From contig NZ_JBHSHD010000006.1 of NCBI RefSeq assembly GCF_042652785.1, forward strand, positions 1 to 64,000: 64,000 nt of DNA. The letters are read 5' to 3'. Both the position numbers and the translations under genes were made by a program. Each line of letters opens with the position of its first letter. Positions within the stretch are counted from its first letter, which is position 1. Positions 8,701 through 17,379 of this stretch are shown in pieces. Source of the DNA: Dokdonella_A ginsengisoli (lineage in GTDB: Bacteria > Pseudomonadota > Gammaproteobacteria > Xanthomonadales > Rhodanobacteraceae). Under the pieces are notes generated by a model. That model did not search any database and was not told the DNA's origin. It saw nothing but the letters and a program-made list of their open reading frames with translations.

Positions 8701-10712
8701 TCGGCCAGGTGCGCGCTGTAGCCCGAGCTGCTCGGCGCGCTGGTCTCGGTGAACTGGCGCGGGCGCTGGCCCGGATACAGGATGACCTGGCCGAAGCGCG
8801 CGAGCTGGAAGTATTCCGACACCAGCAGCGTGTCGGTGTAGGTCACCAGCATGCCTTCGCGTGCCTCGTAGAAGGCGTTCACGTCGCCGACGATCGGCAG
8901 CGCGATCGGCGCCGGCGTCACCTCGGACAGGTGGTTGCCGGCGTCGGTCACGGTCACGCTCGCCGGCGTCGACGCGGTGATCTGCGTCATGCCGAAGTAT
9001 TCCGACACGCTGCCGGCCGCGCGCACGCGCTGGCCTTCGGACACCGTCACCGGGCAGGCGCTGCAGTACACGAAGATCGCCTCGGAGGTGGCCGGGTCGG
9101 CGTCCGCGTCGGCGTCTTCCTCCTGCAGGAAGAAGCCGGCCAGGTTGGTGCCCTGGTAGGTCGCGGTCACCACGCCTTCCACCGACACCGTCGCGCCGAT
9201 CATCGGCGAGTTCGCACCGTTGCCCTGCACGTCGTGGATGCGTTCGCCGTTCTGGATGTCGTCGTTGACGATCGTGCCGCGGCCTTCGGCGTCGCCGGCG
9301 ATCGCGCCGACGAGGTTGGTGACGCGCACGAAGAAGGTCTCGTCCGGCTCGGGCGAAGTATCGCCGTTGACGGTCACGTCGAACGTGTAGCTGCTGCTGC
9401 CGGCGGCGATGGTCTGGCCGGTGAGCGCGCGCGCGACGTAGTCCGAGGGTACCGTCGCGGTGCCGTCGGCAGTGGCGATGTCGAACGTGACGCCGCCCGA
9501 CGGCGCCGGCTCGGACAGGCTGACCGTGAACGTGTACGTGGTGGTGCCGCTGTCGGCTTCGACGTGGCTCACGTCGTCGACGCTGAGCAGGGTGCCGCCG
9601 TCGTCATTGAGGATCGTGCCGATGCCGGTGCCGACTTCGACGCGCGCGCCGACGACGTTGAACAGGTTGACCGAGAACGCCTCGTCCGCTTCCGGCTGGG
9701 TGTCGCCGTTGACGGTCACGTCGAACGTGTAGCTGCTGCTGCCGGCCGGGATCGTCTGCGCGGTCAGCGCGCGCGCGACGTAGTCCGACGGCGCGGTCGC
9801 GCCGGAATCGGCGGTGGCGATGTCGAACGTGACGCCGCCGGCCGCTGCCGGTTCGGACAGGCTCACGGTGAAGCGGAACACGCTGGTGCCGGAGTTGCCT
9901 TCGACCTGCGCGACGTCGTCGATCGACAGCGCAGGCTGCGCGCTGTCGCCGTGCGGCGTGACGCTGAAGTCGTCGACCGACAGGCCGTGGTCGTTGCCGG
10001 TGTGGTTCGGATCGGCCCAGCGCAGCATGACTTCGGCGCCGTCGGGGATGTTCAGCCCGCTGATCGTCGCCGTGCGCACGCTGCGGTTCGCGGCCAGATT
10101 GCCGTTCAAGGCACCGGCCGTGGCCGTAGTGATCGGGCTGACGAAATCCAGCGCGGCGACCGCGCTGCCGGGCGAGGTGAACTCGGCCAGCGAACCGCTG
10201 ACGGTCGGCGTGCCGACCAGATAGGAGAACGCGAGCGTCTGCTGCGCGGCCGTTCCGGTCGCGCCGCCGTTGCGCCACTGCTCGCCGGTGTAGGTGACGT
10301 CGAGCGAGGTGATCGTGCCGCCGGTGTGGTTCTGCAGCCGCACGCCCCAGTAGAAGTCGCCGGCCGCCGCATTGCCCGAGCCGATCGAGCCGAGCGCGCG
10401 GTCGCCGTCACCGGAGGCGCCGAAGCTGTACAGGTTGCCGCTGTTGCTGACGCCCGTGTCGGCGACGATCGTCGTGCCGCTGCCGCTGCGCGCATGGAAC
10501 CAGCCGGGCAGGGTCGAGTTGTTGGTCCAGGTGGTGCTGCCGCTCGCCGGCAGCGCGTCGAAGTTCTGCGTGTACGGCACGTCGAGCGCCGTCATCGACA
10601 CCTGTGCGAACGCCGGCGGCGCGATCAGGAAACCCAAGGCTGCGACGCGCAGCGGCGCGCGCAGGCAAAACACTCGCAACCACGGCGAGCGCGGAAGACG
10701 GAACGGACTCAC
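5799..10712 (-). CDS. Large secreted nuclease, ExeM/NucH type, with Calx-beta and DUF11 modules
   Basis: A 1637-residue multidomain exoprotein with a signal peptide (cleavage near APPAFA-Q, residue 36). Domain order by reading: an N-terminal beta-rich domain (about 40-245); two near-identical Calx-beta repeats (about 255-365 and 370-480, each with PSDYVARALT and SSYTFDVTVNGDT); an OB-like segment; an endonuclease/exonuclease/phosphatase domain (about 760-1120) with GLMEIENDA, LLLGDFNSNAKET, HLDYVFAS and ASDHDPVLVGLF; a DUF11 repeat; a choice-of-anchor D-like segment; a second DUF11-like segment; IFRDGFD near residue 1487; and about 145 further residues. The catalytic motifs are those of Mg-dependent extracellular DNases such as ExeM, so a role in DNA scavenging or biofilm turnover is likely. 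The gene is monocistronic. Confidence 0.88.
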   Translation of the reverse strand: MSPFRLPRSPWLRVFCLRAPLRVAALGFLIAPPAFAQVSMTALDVPYTQNFDALPASGSTTWTNNSTLPGWFHARSGSGTTIVADTGVSNSGNLYSFGASGDGDRALGSIGSGNAAAGDFYWGVRLQNHTGGTITSLDVTYTGEQWRNGGATGTAAQQTLAFSYLVGTPTVSGSLAEFTSPGSAVAALDFVSPITTATAGALNGNLAANRSVRTATISGLNIPDGAEVMLRWADPNHTGNDHGLSVDDFSVTPHGDSAQPALSIDDVAQVEGNSGTSVFRFTVSLSEPAAAGGVTFDIATADSGATAPSDYVARALTAQTIPAGSSSYTFDVTVNGDTQPEADEAFSVNLFNVVGARVEVGTGIGTILNDDGGTLLSVDDVSHVEADSGTTTYTFTVSLSEPAPSGGVTFDIATADGTATVPSDYVARALTGQTIAAGSSSYTFDVTVNGDTSPEPDETFFVRVTNLVGAIAGDAEGRGTIVNDDIQNGERIHDVQGNGANSPMIGATVSVEGVVTATYQGTNLAGFFLQEEDADADADPATSEAIFVYCSACPVTVSEGQRVRAAGSVSEYFGMTQITASTPASVTVTDAGNHLSEVTPAPIALPIVGDVNAFYEAREGMLVTYTDTLLVSEYFQLARFGQVILYPGQRPRQFTETSAPSSSGYSAHLADLARRRVILDDTNNVDNWPLTLPEGSQYMYHPHANGGFSAGTQGADFFRGGDQVANLTGVLHWSFAGASGTDAWRIRPTVARPATFTAANPRPASAPTVGGAIKAVGLNVLNYFTTIDTTASTSSGPCGPSGGMDCRGADSAAELARQRERTSIVVCGLNPDVAGLMEIENDAAQNAIIDLVAAINTRCGGAHPYARVNTGGAIGTDAIRVALIYRSGVLSPVGSPLVDTNAINNRPPLAQTFEVVDAANPALGERFTAIANHLKSKSCSGAGGADADAGDGQSCYASRRTQQATRLLSWINSTVIPAAGDSDVLLLGDFNSNAKETPIATLAAGGYEDLLASRTPGEYSYLFDGQLGHLDYVFASASLGSKVVGVAPWHVNADEVPVFDYNDDVKDAGEAAYEEEPNGSAMTPPRNLYEPGTPFRASDHDPVLVGLFATGGSGSDLSVSIVDSPDPVVAGANLTYAITLANAGPTAASAATLTDTLPAGTSFVSLASAGGWSCTTPAVGASGTVSCSNASFAPGNAGFTLVVKVAADVAGGTQIANTVSAASSTSDPNPANDSATATTTVQAAPQGQLTIKPTAHDFGELTVGTGSAPVVVTLANSGGATLQVTALTAPTAPFARSGGSCAATAPITLGAGANCTLTYTFSPTAAGAASQTLTVTADAPGSGTITLSGTGTDAVAQADIAVAITDGREYARVGDTLDAVITVSNIAGKATATVQVHDALPAELADGSWTCTPSGGASCAGGNGDELVDSATLPPGAQAVYTYSATVQGGAGEVIVHTATATVGGGTVDPNPANNSASDTPATVIVIFRDGFDDAAATQKLDGHADADGFVSAQLQVEAALLDRLGPMPVVVARGDAAGGQVLAVELARFGAQAVLRLTLHDAHGRPLRSAWRTVELAATPLDLAWQPAAAGHEDGYVRLAAGAVSLDVTERSEPARLLRLRITQLDGTPWLTLLPQ

Positions 10713-10876
10713 GATTTCACCCCTGGATCAGAAAGACGACGAAAACCCGATCGGCCGCCGGCACGCCGCACCCCTGCGACGACCGCCGATCCGATTGCGT
10801 AGGTTACCTGTCAAGCATGGCCGCCGGATGCGACAGGGCAATTACGCGGCGGCGGCAGCGGACGGTAGTGGAAGCG

Positions 10877-11923
10877 CTACGCCTCGTCCGGCCTCTTCGG
10901 CGAACGCCGTTTTCCGGAAGCCGTGGGGAATGCCTTGATCGCTGCCTCGAAATCGCGCTCGATACGACTGGGCAATGCGGCTTGCTGCCGCTGGAATCTT
11001 TCGAACTCACCTTCGGCCTTTTTCAACGCCGCCTCGTGTGAGATGCGTCCGGCATGGGTGAGGATGTCGTGCTCGGACAGGCGTAGAAAGTCGTCCAGCT
11101 TGGCAATCCAGCCTGCCATCGTCATGGTGCTGCGTCGCATGGCCTGCAACTCGGCGAAATCCAGATAGGCCGTGACGATACGATTCAAGCCGTCCAGTTC
11201 GGTTTCGGTGAGGTAGTTCTTGGCGATGCTCGCATCCTGCCGCGTCAGGCGCGAGCCACCGATGCCGGTCAACCCCATGTTCGGCTTGCCGGCATCGGCG
11301 CGCGCATAGACCACTTCGGCAGCAGTATGCCCATGCGCGGCCCAGTGCATCTTGTTCTGCACCGTGGCGAAGAAACGCTGCGAAGCTTCGACGGAAGGAT
11401 CGTAGTCGATGCTGGTGGCGTAGATGTCCAGCACTTTGCGCCAGAACATCTTTTCCGAAGCGCGGATGTCACGGATGCGCGCGAGCAGTTCGTCGAAGTA
11501 CAGCCCGCCGCCACCTTGCTTCAAGCGCACATCGTCCAGTGCAAAACCCTTGACGACATATTCCCGCAAGCGTTCCGTGGCCCACTGACGGAAGGCCGTG
11601 CCGCGCGGCGAGCGCACGCGGTAGCCCACGGCGAGCACGGTGTCGAGGGCATAGTGCGCAATCTCCCGTGCCACTTCGCGCTTGCCTTCCGCACGAACCA
11701 TTCGGTAACTCCGAATAGTTCGTTCAGGTAGCAACTCAGCTTCCTCGTAGATGCCTTTCAGGTGCTCGTTGATGGTCGGCACAGTCACTTGAAACAGTTC
11801 GGCCATTTGCGCCTGGGTGAGCCAAAGCGTTTCGCCCTCGAAGCGGCATTCCACACGCACGCGTCCGTCTTCGGTGCGGTACAACAGCACTTCGCTGGTC
11901 GGCGGGGCGGGGGAATCGGTCAT
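10877..11923 (-). CDS. RhuM-family (virulence RhuM) protein
   Basis: A 348-residue protein whose N-terminal part carries the RhuM signature order: VRVECRFEGETLWLTQAQMAELFQV, INEHLKGIYEEAEL, YRMVRAEGKREVAREIAHYALDTVLAVGYRV, then RGTAFRQWATERLREYVVKGF. A helical C-terminal half follows. RhuM proteins are widespread, often sit in genomic islands and resemble phage or toxin-linked DNA-binding proteins; their biochemical role is not settled. Here the gene stands alone between the nuclease and mnmE, and its base composition is lower than its surroundings (28 G+C of 60 in 11701-11760), which suggests recent acquisition. No partner antitoxin is visible. Confidence 0.85.
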   Translation of the reverse strand: MTDSPAPPTSEVLLYRTEDGRVRVECRFEGETLWLTQAQMAELFQVTVPTINEHLKGIYEEAELLPERTIRSYRMVRAEGKREVAREIAHYALDTVLAVGYRVRSPRGTAFRQWATERLREYVVKGFALDDVRLKQGGGGLYFDELLARIRDIRASEKMFWRKVLDIYATSIDYDPSVEASQRFFATVQNKMHWAAHGHTAAEVVYARADAGKPNMGLTGIGGSRLTRQDASIAKNYLTETELDGLNRIVTAYLDFAELQAMRRSTMTMAGWIAKLDDFLRLSEHDILTHAGRISHEAALKKAEGEFERFQRQQAALPSRIERDFEAAIKAFPTASGKRRSPKRPDEA

Positions 11924-12099
11924 GTCTCGTATCCTCTCCCAGGCGAGCTACGCGGCGTGGTCTCTCTCGCCGAAGCGACCAACGCCCTTGAGGCGATCCT
12001 CGATCCGAGCCTTCGCAAAGGCGGGCCATCATTGCAGCATTTCTCGCCGCTGAGTCGGTCGCTCGGTCCGGTTTGAGCGAAGTACACCCGGAGCCGATC

Positions 12100-13434
12100 C
12101 TACTTGCCGATGCAGAACGAGGCGAAGATCTCGCCGAGCAGATCGTCGCTGCTGAATTGGCCGGTGATCTCGCCGAGCGCGTGCTGCACCTGGCGCAGTT
12201 CCTCGGCGGCGAGTTCGCCGGCGCGCTGCCGCTGCAGCGCATCGGCGGCCAGCGCGAGATGTCCGCGCGCGCGTTCGAGCGCGGCGACGTGACGCGCGCG
12301 CGCGCTGAAGGCGCCGTCGCCTTCTTCGGCGCCGGCGTTGCGCCTGAGTTCGTCGACGAGCGCGTCGAGACCGATGCCGCTGGTGGCCGACAGCCACAGG
12401 TGCAGGCGTCCGTCGCGCCGTTCCACGCGCGGCGGCGCGGCGGCGAGGTCGATCTTGTTGTGCACGACCAGCCGCGCCGCGTCGGCGGGCAGGCCCGACA
12501 GCAGGGCGAGGTCCTCCTGCGCGTGGGTGTCGTCGCTGACCAGGATCGCGAGGTCCGCGCGTTCCAGCTCGGCGCGCGCGCGGCGGATGCCTTCCCGCTC
12601 GACGACGTCGGCGGCCTCGCGCAGGCCGGCGGTGTCGACCAGGGTCAGCGCGATGCCGTCGAGGTCGAGCGTCTCGCGCAGGACGTCGCGCGTGGTGCCG
12701 GCAACGTCGGTGACGATCGCGCGTTCGCTCGCCGCCAGCGCATTCAGCAGGCTCGACTTGCCGACGTTCGGCCGGCCGACGATGACGACGTGCAGGCCGT
12801 CGGCCAGGCGCACGCCACGGCGCGCGGCGGCGAGCAGTTCGTCGAGCCGCGTGCGCAGCGCGGCGAGATCGGCGGCGAGCTGCGGCGCGGCGAGGAAGTC
12901 GATTTCGTCCTCGGGAAAGTCGATCGCCGCCTCGATCCACACGCGCAGGCGCACCACGGCCTCGACCAGCGCGCGCACGCGCTGCGAGAACTCGCCGTCG
13001 AGGCTGCGCTGCGCCGCGCGCGCGGCCGCGGCCGAACCGCTGGCGACGAGGTCGGCGACGGCTTCGGCCTGGGCCAGATCGAGCTTGCCGTTGAGGAAGG
13101 CGCGTTCGGAGAACTCGCCCGGCCGCGCGTGGCGCGCGCCCAGTTCGATCACGCGCGCGAGCAGCAGGCGCAGCACCACCGGGCTGCCGTGCGTCTGCAA
13201 TTCGAGCACGTGTTCGCCGGTGTAGGAGCGCGGTGCGCGGAACGCCAGCAGCAGGCCACGGTCGATCAGTGCGTCGTCCGCGTCGCGGAAGGCCGCGTAG
13301 TGCGCATGGCGCTCGCGCGGCTCGCGCCCGAGCAGGGTCTGCGCGATCACCGGTGCCAGCGGGCCGGAGATGCGCAGCACGCCGACACCACCGATGCCGG
13401 ACGCACTGGCGACGGCGGCGATGGTGTCGGTCAT
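12100..13434 (-). CDS. mnmE: tRNA-modification GTPase MnmE
   Basis: A 444-residue protein matching MnmE (TrmE) throughout. The N-terminal tetrahydrofolate-binding domain (about 1-118) starts DTIAAVASASGIGGVGVLRISG and contains GSPVVLRLLL. The helical domain surrounds a G domain with the P-loop GRPNVGKSS (220-228), TTRD and VDTAGLREAAD. The protein ends in CIGK, whose Cys is conserved in the family. Together with MnmG it modifies the wobble uridine (carboxymethylaminomethyl group) of certain tRNAs. The gene ends the rpmH-rnpA-yidC-mnmE series, 7 bp downstream of yidC. Confidence 0.97.
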   Translation of the reverse strand: MTDTIAAVASASGIGGVGVLRISGPLAPVIAQTLLGREPRERHAHYAAFRDADDALIDRGLLLAFRAPRSYTGEHVLELQTHGSPVVLRLLLARVIELGARHARPGEFSERAFLNGKLDLAQAEAVADLVASGSAAAARAAQRSLDGEFSQRVRALVEAVVRLRVWIEAAIDFPEDEIDFLAAPQLAADLAALRTRLDELLAAARRGVRLADGLHVVIVGRPNVGKSSLLNALAASERAIVTDVAGTTRDVLRETLDLDGIALTLVDTAGLREAADVVEREGIRRARAELERADLAILVSDDTHAQEDLALLSGLPADAARLVVHNKIDLAAAPPRVERRDGRLHLWLSATSGIGLDALVDELRRNAGAEEGDGAFSARARHVAALERARGHLALAADALQRQRAGELAAEELRQVQHALGEITGQFSSDDLLGEIFASFCIGK

Positions 13435-13441
13435 GGAACCA

Positions 13442-15139
13442 TCAAGCCTTGGCGGCTTTCGCCTCGCCCGCTTCCACGCGCTTGGTGATGATCCACTGCT
13501 GCAGCAGCGACAGGCCGCCGTTGGCGGTCCAGTACAGCACCAGGCCCGCCGGGAAGAACGCGAACAGCACCGAGAAGATCACCGGCATGATCTTCATCAT
13601 CTTGGCCTGGGTCGGATCCATGCCGGTGGTCGGGCTGAGGAACGAGGTGGCGACCATGACCAGGCCGTTGAGGACCGGCAGCACGTAGTACGGATCAGGC
13701 GCGGACAGGTTCTGGATCCAGCCCAGGAACGGCGCCTGGCGCAGCTCGACGCTTTCCAGCAGCACCCAGTACAGCGCGAAGAACACCGGCATCTGCACCA
13801 GCATCGGCAGGCAGCCGGCGAGCGGGTTGGCCTTCTCCTTCTGGTACAGCTCGAGCATCGCCTGGTTGAGCTTCTGGCGATCGTCGCCGTAGCGTTCCTT
13901 CAGCGCCTCGATGCGCGGCTGCAGCTTGCGCATCTTCGCCATCGAGCGGAACTGCGTCTCGCTGAGCTTGAAGAACGCGGCCTTGATCAGCAGCACCAGC
14001 AGGATGATCGCCAGGCCCCAGTTGCCGGTCAGCTTGTGCAGCTGCGCGAGGATCCAGTGCAGCGGTTCGGCGATCACGGTGAAGATGCCGTAGTCGACCG
14101 TCAGCGACAGGCCCGGCGCGACCTCGTCGAGCGTGCTCTGCAGCTTCGGACCGACGTACAGGCGCGCGCTGTCGGATTTGGTCTCGCCCGGCGCGAGCGC
14201 GATCGGCGGCGACAGCGTGCGGATCAGGTAGCGCTTGGCGTCGCCGACCGGCACCACCTTGGTGGCGTACTGGTCGGTTTCCGCGGCGGGCGGAATCCAC
14301 GCGGCGAAGAAGTAGTGCTGCAGCATCGCGGCCCAGCCGCCGGTCACGCCCTTGTCGAGCGGTTCCTTCTCGAAATGATCGAATTTCAGCTTCTGGAACT
14401 TGTCCGTCGGGCTGTACCAGGCGGCGCCGGCGAAGCTGTAGTGCTCGGTGTTGGTGTAGCCCTTGATGCCGCTGGTGTCGTACACCGGCGGCACGCGCTG
14501 CAGCTGACGGTAGGCATTGCCGTTCCAGTTCGCGGCGGTGCCGTTGGTGATGTCCTGGCGCTGCTCGATCACGTAGCTGGCACGCTTGAAGACGAACACC
14601 TTGCGCACCTGCAGGCCGGACGGATCGGTCCAGGTCAGCGGCACCTCGAGCGTGTCGGCGCCGTCGGCGAGCGAATAGGCGTTCTTCTCCGCGCTGAAGG
14701 TCGCCTGATGGTCGGGCGCGGCGGCGTTCGCGCTGACCAGGCCGCTCTGCGCGACGAAGTAGGTCGGCGCGCGGTCGTCGAGCAGACGCACCGGATGGGC
14801 GAAGTCCTTGGGCTGCTGCGGATAGGCGAGCAGGTCGGCGACGACCACGCTGCCGCCGCGCGGGTTGATCTCCACGCGCAGCAGGTCGGTGGTCACCACC
14901 ACGTTCGGCGCGGCAGTGGTGGTCGGCGCTGCGGTGTCCGGCACGCCGGGGGCGGCGGCCGGCGCGGCCGCGTTCGGCACGTCGGCGCCCGAGGGCACCG
15001 CCGGCGTTTCGCCGGCAGCGGCGGACGTCGAGGCGACCGGTGCGGCAGGCGGCTTGTTGTAGTCCTCCTGCCACTGCATCCAGAGCAGGTAGCCGAGGAA
15101 CAGCAGGGCGATCAGGAGAAAATTGCGCGGGCTTGTCAT
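13442..15139 (-). CDS. yidC: Membrane protein insertase YidC
   Basis: 565 residues from the start MTSPRNFLLIALLFLGYLLWMQWQ; a longer GTG-started frame reaching into rnpA is rejected because this start puts the first membrane helix at the N-terminus, as in other gammaproteobacterial YidC proteins. A Pro/Ala-rich linker leads to the periplasmic beta-supersandwich domain (about 80-330). The conserved C-terminal five-helix insertase region follows, with LTGNWGLAIILLVLLIKAAFF, the positively charged MRKLQPRIEALKERYGDDRQKLNQAML hairpin and NPLAGCLPMLVQMPVFFALYWVL. YidC inserts and folds inner-membrane proteins with or without SecYEG. It lies between rnpA and mnmE on the same strand. Confidence 0.96.
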   Translation of the reverse strand: MTSPRNFLLIALLFLGYLLWMQWQEDYNKPPAAPVASTSAAAGETPAVPSGADVPNAAAPAAAPGVPDTAAPTTTAAPNVVVTTDLLRVEINPRGGSVVVADLLAYPQQPKDFAHPVRLLDDRAPTYFVAQSGLVSANAAAPDHQATFSAEKNAYSLADGADTLEVPLTWTDPSGLQVRKVFVFKRASYVIEQRQDITNGTAANWNGNAYRQLQRVPPVYDTSGIKGYTNTEHYSFAGAAWYSPTDKFQKLKFDHFEKEPLDKGVTGGWAAMLQHYFFAAWIPPAAETDQYATKVVPVGDAKRYLIRTLSPPIALAPGETKSDSARLYVGPKLQSTLDEVAPGLSLTVDYGIFTVIAEPLHWILAQLHKLTGNWGLAIILLVLLIKAAFFKLSETQFRSMAKMRKLQPRIEALKERYGDDRQKLNQAMLELYQKEKANPLAGCLPMLVQMPVFFALYWVLLESVELRQAPFLGWIQNLSAPDPYYVLPVLNGLVMVATSFLSPTTGMDPTQAKMMKIMPVIFSVLFAFFPAGLVLYWTANGGLSLLQQWIITKRVEAGEAKAAKA

Positions 15140-15261
15140 GACACGGTCTGTTGACGCGAAGGCAGGTCGCCTGCAGGGCGCGGTTCCGCGCCGGGCGCGT
15201 GGCCGAAACGATGGCTGGAGGCGTGGATGGCCCGCGCAGGGATCGCGCGAGGTCGAAAGAG

Positions 15262-15645
15262 TCAGTCGCGCATTGTGCCGGTGGCGTCGGTGGCGTTCAA
15301 CGTCGCGATGCGGCGCCACAGGCGTTCGAGTTCGGCGCGCAGTTCCGCGTTCGCTTCGAGGTCCGCACTGCCGCGCGCGATCACCAGCACGTCCACCGCG
15401 GGAAGGCCGGCGCGTGCGCGGCGGAAACTTTCACGCGCGAGTCGCTTGATGCGGTTGCGGCGCACGGCCTTCTTGGAGACGCGGCGCGAGACGGCCAGCC
15501 CGAGGCGTGCGCCGTCGAGATCGTTGGCGGCGACTTCGGCGCTGAAATGACGCGAGCCCACCCGGCGGCTGATGCCGCGCAGGCGGGCGAAATCCTTGGG
15601 GGTCAGCAGACGCGCGGCGCGCGGAAACGGAGCCGGCGCGCTCAC
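15262..15645 (-). CDS. rnpA: Ribonuclease P protein component
   Basis: 127 residues if translation starts at the GTG at 15645 (MSAPAPFPRAARLLTPKDFARLRG); the longer in-frame ATG start at 15723 would overlap rpmH and add residues unlike the family. The conserved basic helix SRRVSKKAVRRNRIKRLARESFR, containing the RNR motif that contacts RNase P RNA, is intact. The protein binds the catalytic RNA and helps recognise the 5' leader of pre-tRNA. It follows rpmH after 16 bp, the universal arrangement. Start choice is moderately secure; identity is certain. Confidence 0.94.
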   Translation of the reverse strand: MSAPAPFPRAARLLTPKDFARLRGISRRVGSRHFSAEVAANDLDGARLGLAVSRRVSKKAVRRNRIKRLARESFRRARAGLPAVDVLVIARGSADLEANAELRAELERLWRRIATLNATDATGTMRD

Positions 15646-15661
15646 GCGTTCAAACGCGGAA

Positions 15662-15802
15662 TCAGACCGCGAGACGCTTGCGGCCCTTGGCGCGACGCGC
15701 GTTGATGACCTTGCGGCCACCACGGGTCTTCATGCGGGCACGGAAGCCGTGGTCGCGCACGCGCTTGAGGTTGCTCGGCTGGTAGGTGCGCTTGGTGGCC
15801 AT
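15662..15802 (-). CDS. rpmH: 50S ribosomal protein L34
   Basis: A 46-residue basic protein, MATKRTYQPSNLKRVRDHGF, then ARMKTRGGRKVINARRAKGR, exactly the length and sequence pattern of L34. The start at 15802 is fixed by this homology; an in-frame upstream extension has no family resemblance. It is the first gene of the rpmH-rnpA-yidC-mnmE block and is divergent from dnaA, with 251 bp between them that must hold both promoters. Confidence 0.97.
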   Translation of the reverse strand: MATKRTYQPSNLKRVRDHGFRARMKTRGGRKVINARRAKGRKRLAV

Positions 15803-16053
15803 CGCTGTAACGCCGGGATGCAAAAAAGGGCGCGGATGATAGGCCTGCGCGAGCCGCCACGTCAAGCGCGGCGACCGCGCCGGCTCGACCACCGGGCCGC
15901 GCCGCACGCCGCACGACGGCGGCCGTCACGGCGGCGAGCGCGGCCGCGGGGTCGGTCCGGCACTGCTAGACTTCCGCTTCTGCCCGCCGCGCCGCATCGC
16001 GGACGCCGGCGCTCCCGCCTTCCCGCCTTTCTTTTTCTGGAACCGCAAGACTC

Positions 16054-17379
16054 ATGAGTGATCTTTGGCGACGCTGCCTGTCCCGCCTGGAGGCGGAATT
16101 CAGCGTCGAGGACGTCCAAATGTACCTCGCCCCGCTGCAGGTCAGCGAAGGCGAGGGTGGCCTGACGCTGTGGGCGCCCAACGCCTACACGATGGAAACC
16201 GTGCGCGAGCGGTTCCTTGATCCGATCCTGCGCGTGCTCGAGCTGATCGGCGGCGCGCCGGTCGCGGTCGACCTGCAGGTCGGCGTGCGGCCGAGCGCGC
16301 GCGACGCGGCCCGGCCCGCCCTGCGCAGCACGAAGCCGGCGACGCCCGAGCGCGGCGTCGAATCCAACCTCGACCCGAACTACACCTTCGAAACCTTCGT
16401 CGAGGGCAAGTCGAACCAGCTCGGCAAGGCCGCCGCGATGCAGGTCGCGCAGAACCCGGGCCGCGCCTACAACCCGCTGCTGCTGTACGGCGGCACCGGC
16501 CTGGGCAAGACCCATCTGATGCACGCGGCCGGCAACCTGATGCGCGCCAACCGCCCCGACGTGAAGGTGCTGTACCTGCGCTCGGAGCAGTTCGTCAGCG
16601 GCATGGTGCGCGCGCTGCAGCAGAAGAACATGGACGACTTCAAGCGGCGTTTCCGCAGCGTCGACGCGCTGCTGATCGACGACATCCAGTTCTTCGCCGG
16701 CAAGAACACCACGCAGGAGGAGTTCTTCCACACCTTCAACGCACTGTTCGAGGGCAAGCAGCAGATCATCCTGACCTGCGACCGCTATCCGAAGGAAGTG
16801 GACAACCTCGAGCCGCGGCTGAAGTCGCGCCTGGGCTGGGGTCTGAGCGTGGCGATCGAGCCGCCCGACTTCGAGACGCGCGCGGCGATCGTGCTGGCCA
16901 AGGCACAGGCCAAGGGCGTGGAGCTGCCGGAAGAGGTGGCGGTGCTGATGGCCAAGCGCATGCGCTCGAACGTGCGCGATCTCGAGGGTGCGCTTAACAC
17001 GCTGGTGGCGCGCGCGAACTTCGAGGGGCGCCGCATCAGCCCCGAGTTCGCCCAGGAGACGCTGCGCGATCTGCTCACCGTGCACGCCCAGGCGATCACC
17101 ATCCCCAACATCCAGAAGACCGTGGCAGACTACTATCAGTTGCGCCTCACCGACCTGTTGTCGGCCAAGCGCAGCCGCTCGATCGCGCGGCCGCGGCAGA
17201 TGGCGATGGCGCTGGCGAAGGAACTGACCGAACACAGCCTGCCGGAAATCGGCGATGCGTTCGGCGGAAGGGACCACACCACCGTTCTGCACGCCTGCCG
17301 CACGATCCGCGATCTGCGCGAGACCGACGGCAAGCTGCGCCAGGACTGGGAAAAGCTGTTGAGAATGCTGACCGAGTGA
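16054..17379 (+). CDS. dnaA: Chromosomal replication initiator DnaA
   Basis: 441 residues with all four DnaA domains: an N-terminal DnaB/DnaA interaction domain (1-75), a short linker (76-108), the AAA+ ATPase beginning LDPNYTFETFVEGKSNQLG with Walker A GGTGLGKTH (146-154) and Walker B LLIDD (206-210), and the C-terminal helix-turn-helix with the signature FGGRDHTTVLHACR (403-416) that reads DnaA boxes. It binds origin boxes in its ATP form and opens the duplex. It heads dnaA-dnaN-recF-gyrB and is divergent from rpmH. Confidence 0.98.
   Translation: MSDLWRRCLSRLEAEFSVEDVQMYLAPLQVSEGEGGLTLWAPNAYTMETVRERFLDPILRVLELIGGAPVAVDLQVGVRPSARDAARPALRSTKPATPERGVESNLDPNYTFETFVEGKSNQLGKAAAMQVAQNPGRAYNPLLLYGGTGLGKTHLMHAAGNLMRANRPDVKVLYLRSEQFVSGMVRALQQKNMDDFKRRFRSVDALLIDDIQFFAGKNTTQEEFFHTFNALFEGKQQIILTCDRYPKEVDNLEPRLKSRLGWGLSVAIEPPDFETRAAIVLAKAQAKGVELPEEVAVLMAKRMRSNVRDLEGALNTLVARANFEGRRISPEFAQETLRDLLTVHAQAITIPNIQKTVADYYQLRLTDLLSAKRSRSIARPRQMAMALAKELTEHSLPEIGDAFGGRDHTTVLHACRTIRDLRETDGKLRQDWEKLLRMLTE

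Noticed and set aside
5793..10802. Two long plus-strand open frames (931 and 732 codons) opposite the nuclease gene
   Set aside because: High GC keeps the reverse frame open; composition is Arg/Val/Ala-rich and the minus strand has recognisable Calx-beta and nuclease motifs.
15803..16053. oriC in the rpmH-dnaA gap
   Set aside because: No ttatccaca-like boxes or AT-rich patch by eye; the dnaA-dnaN gap has both.
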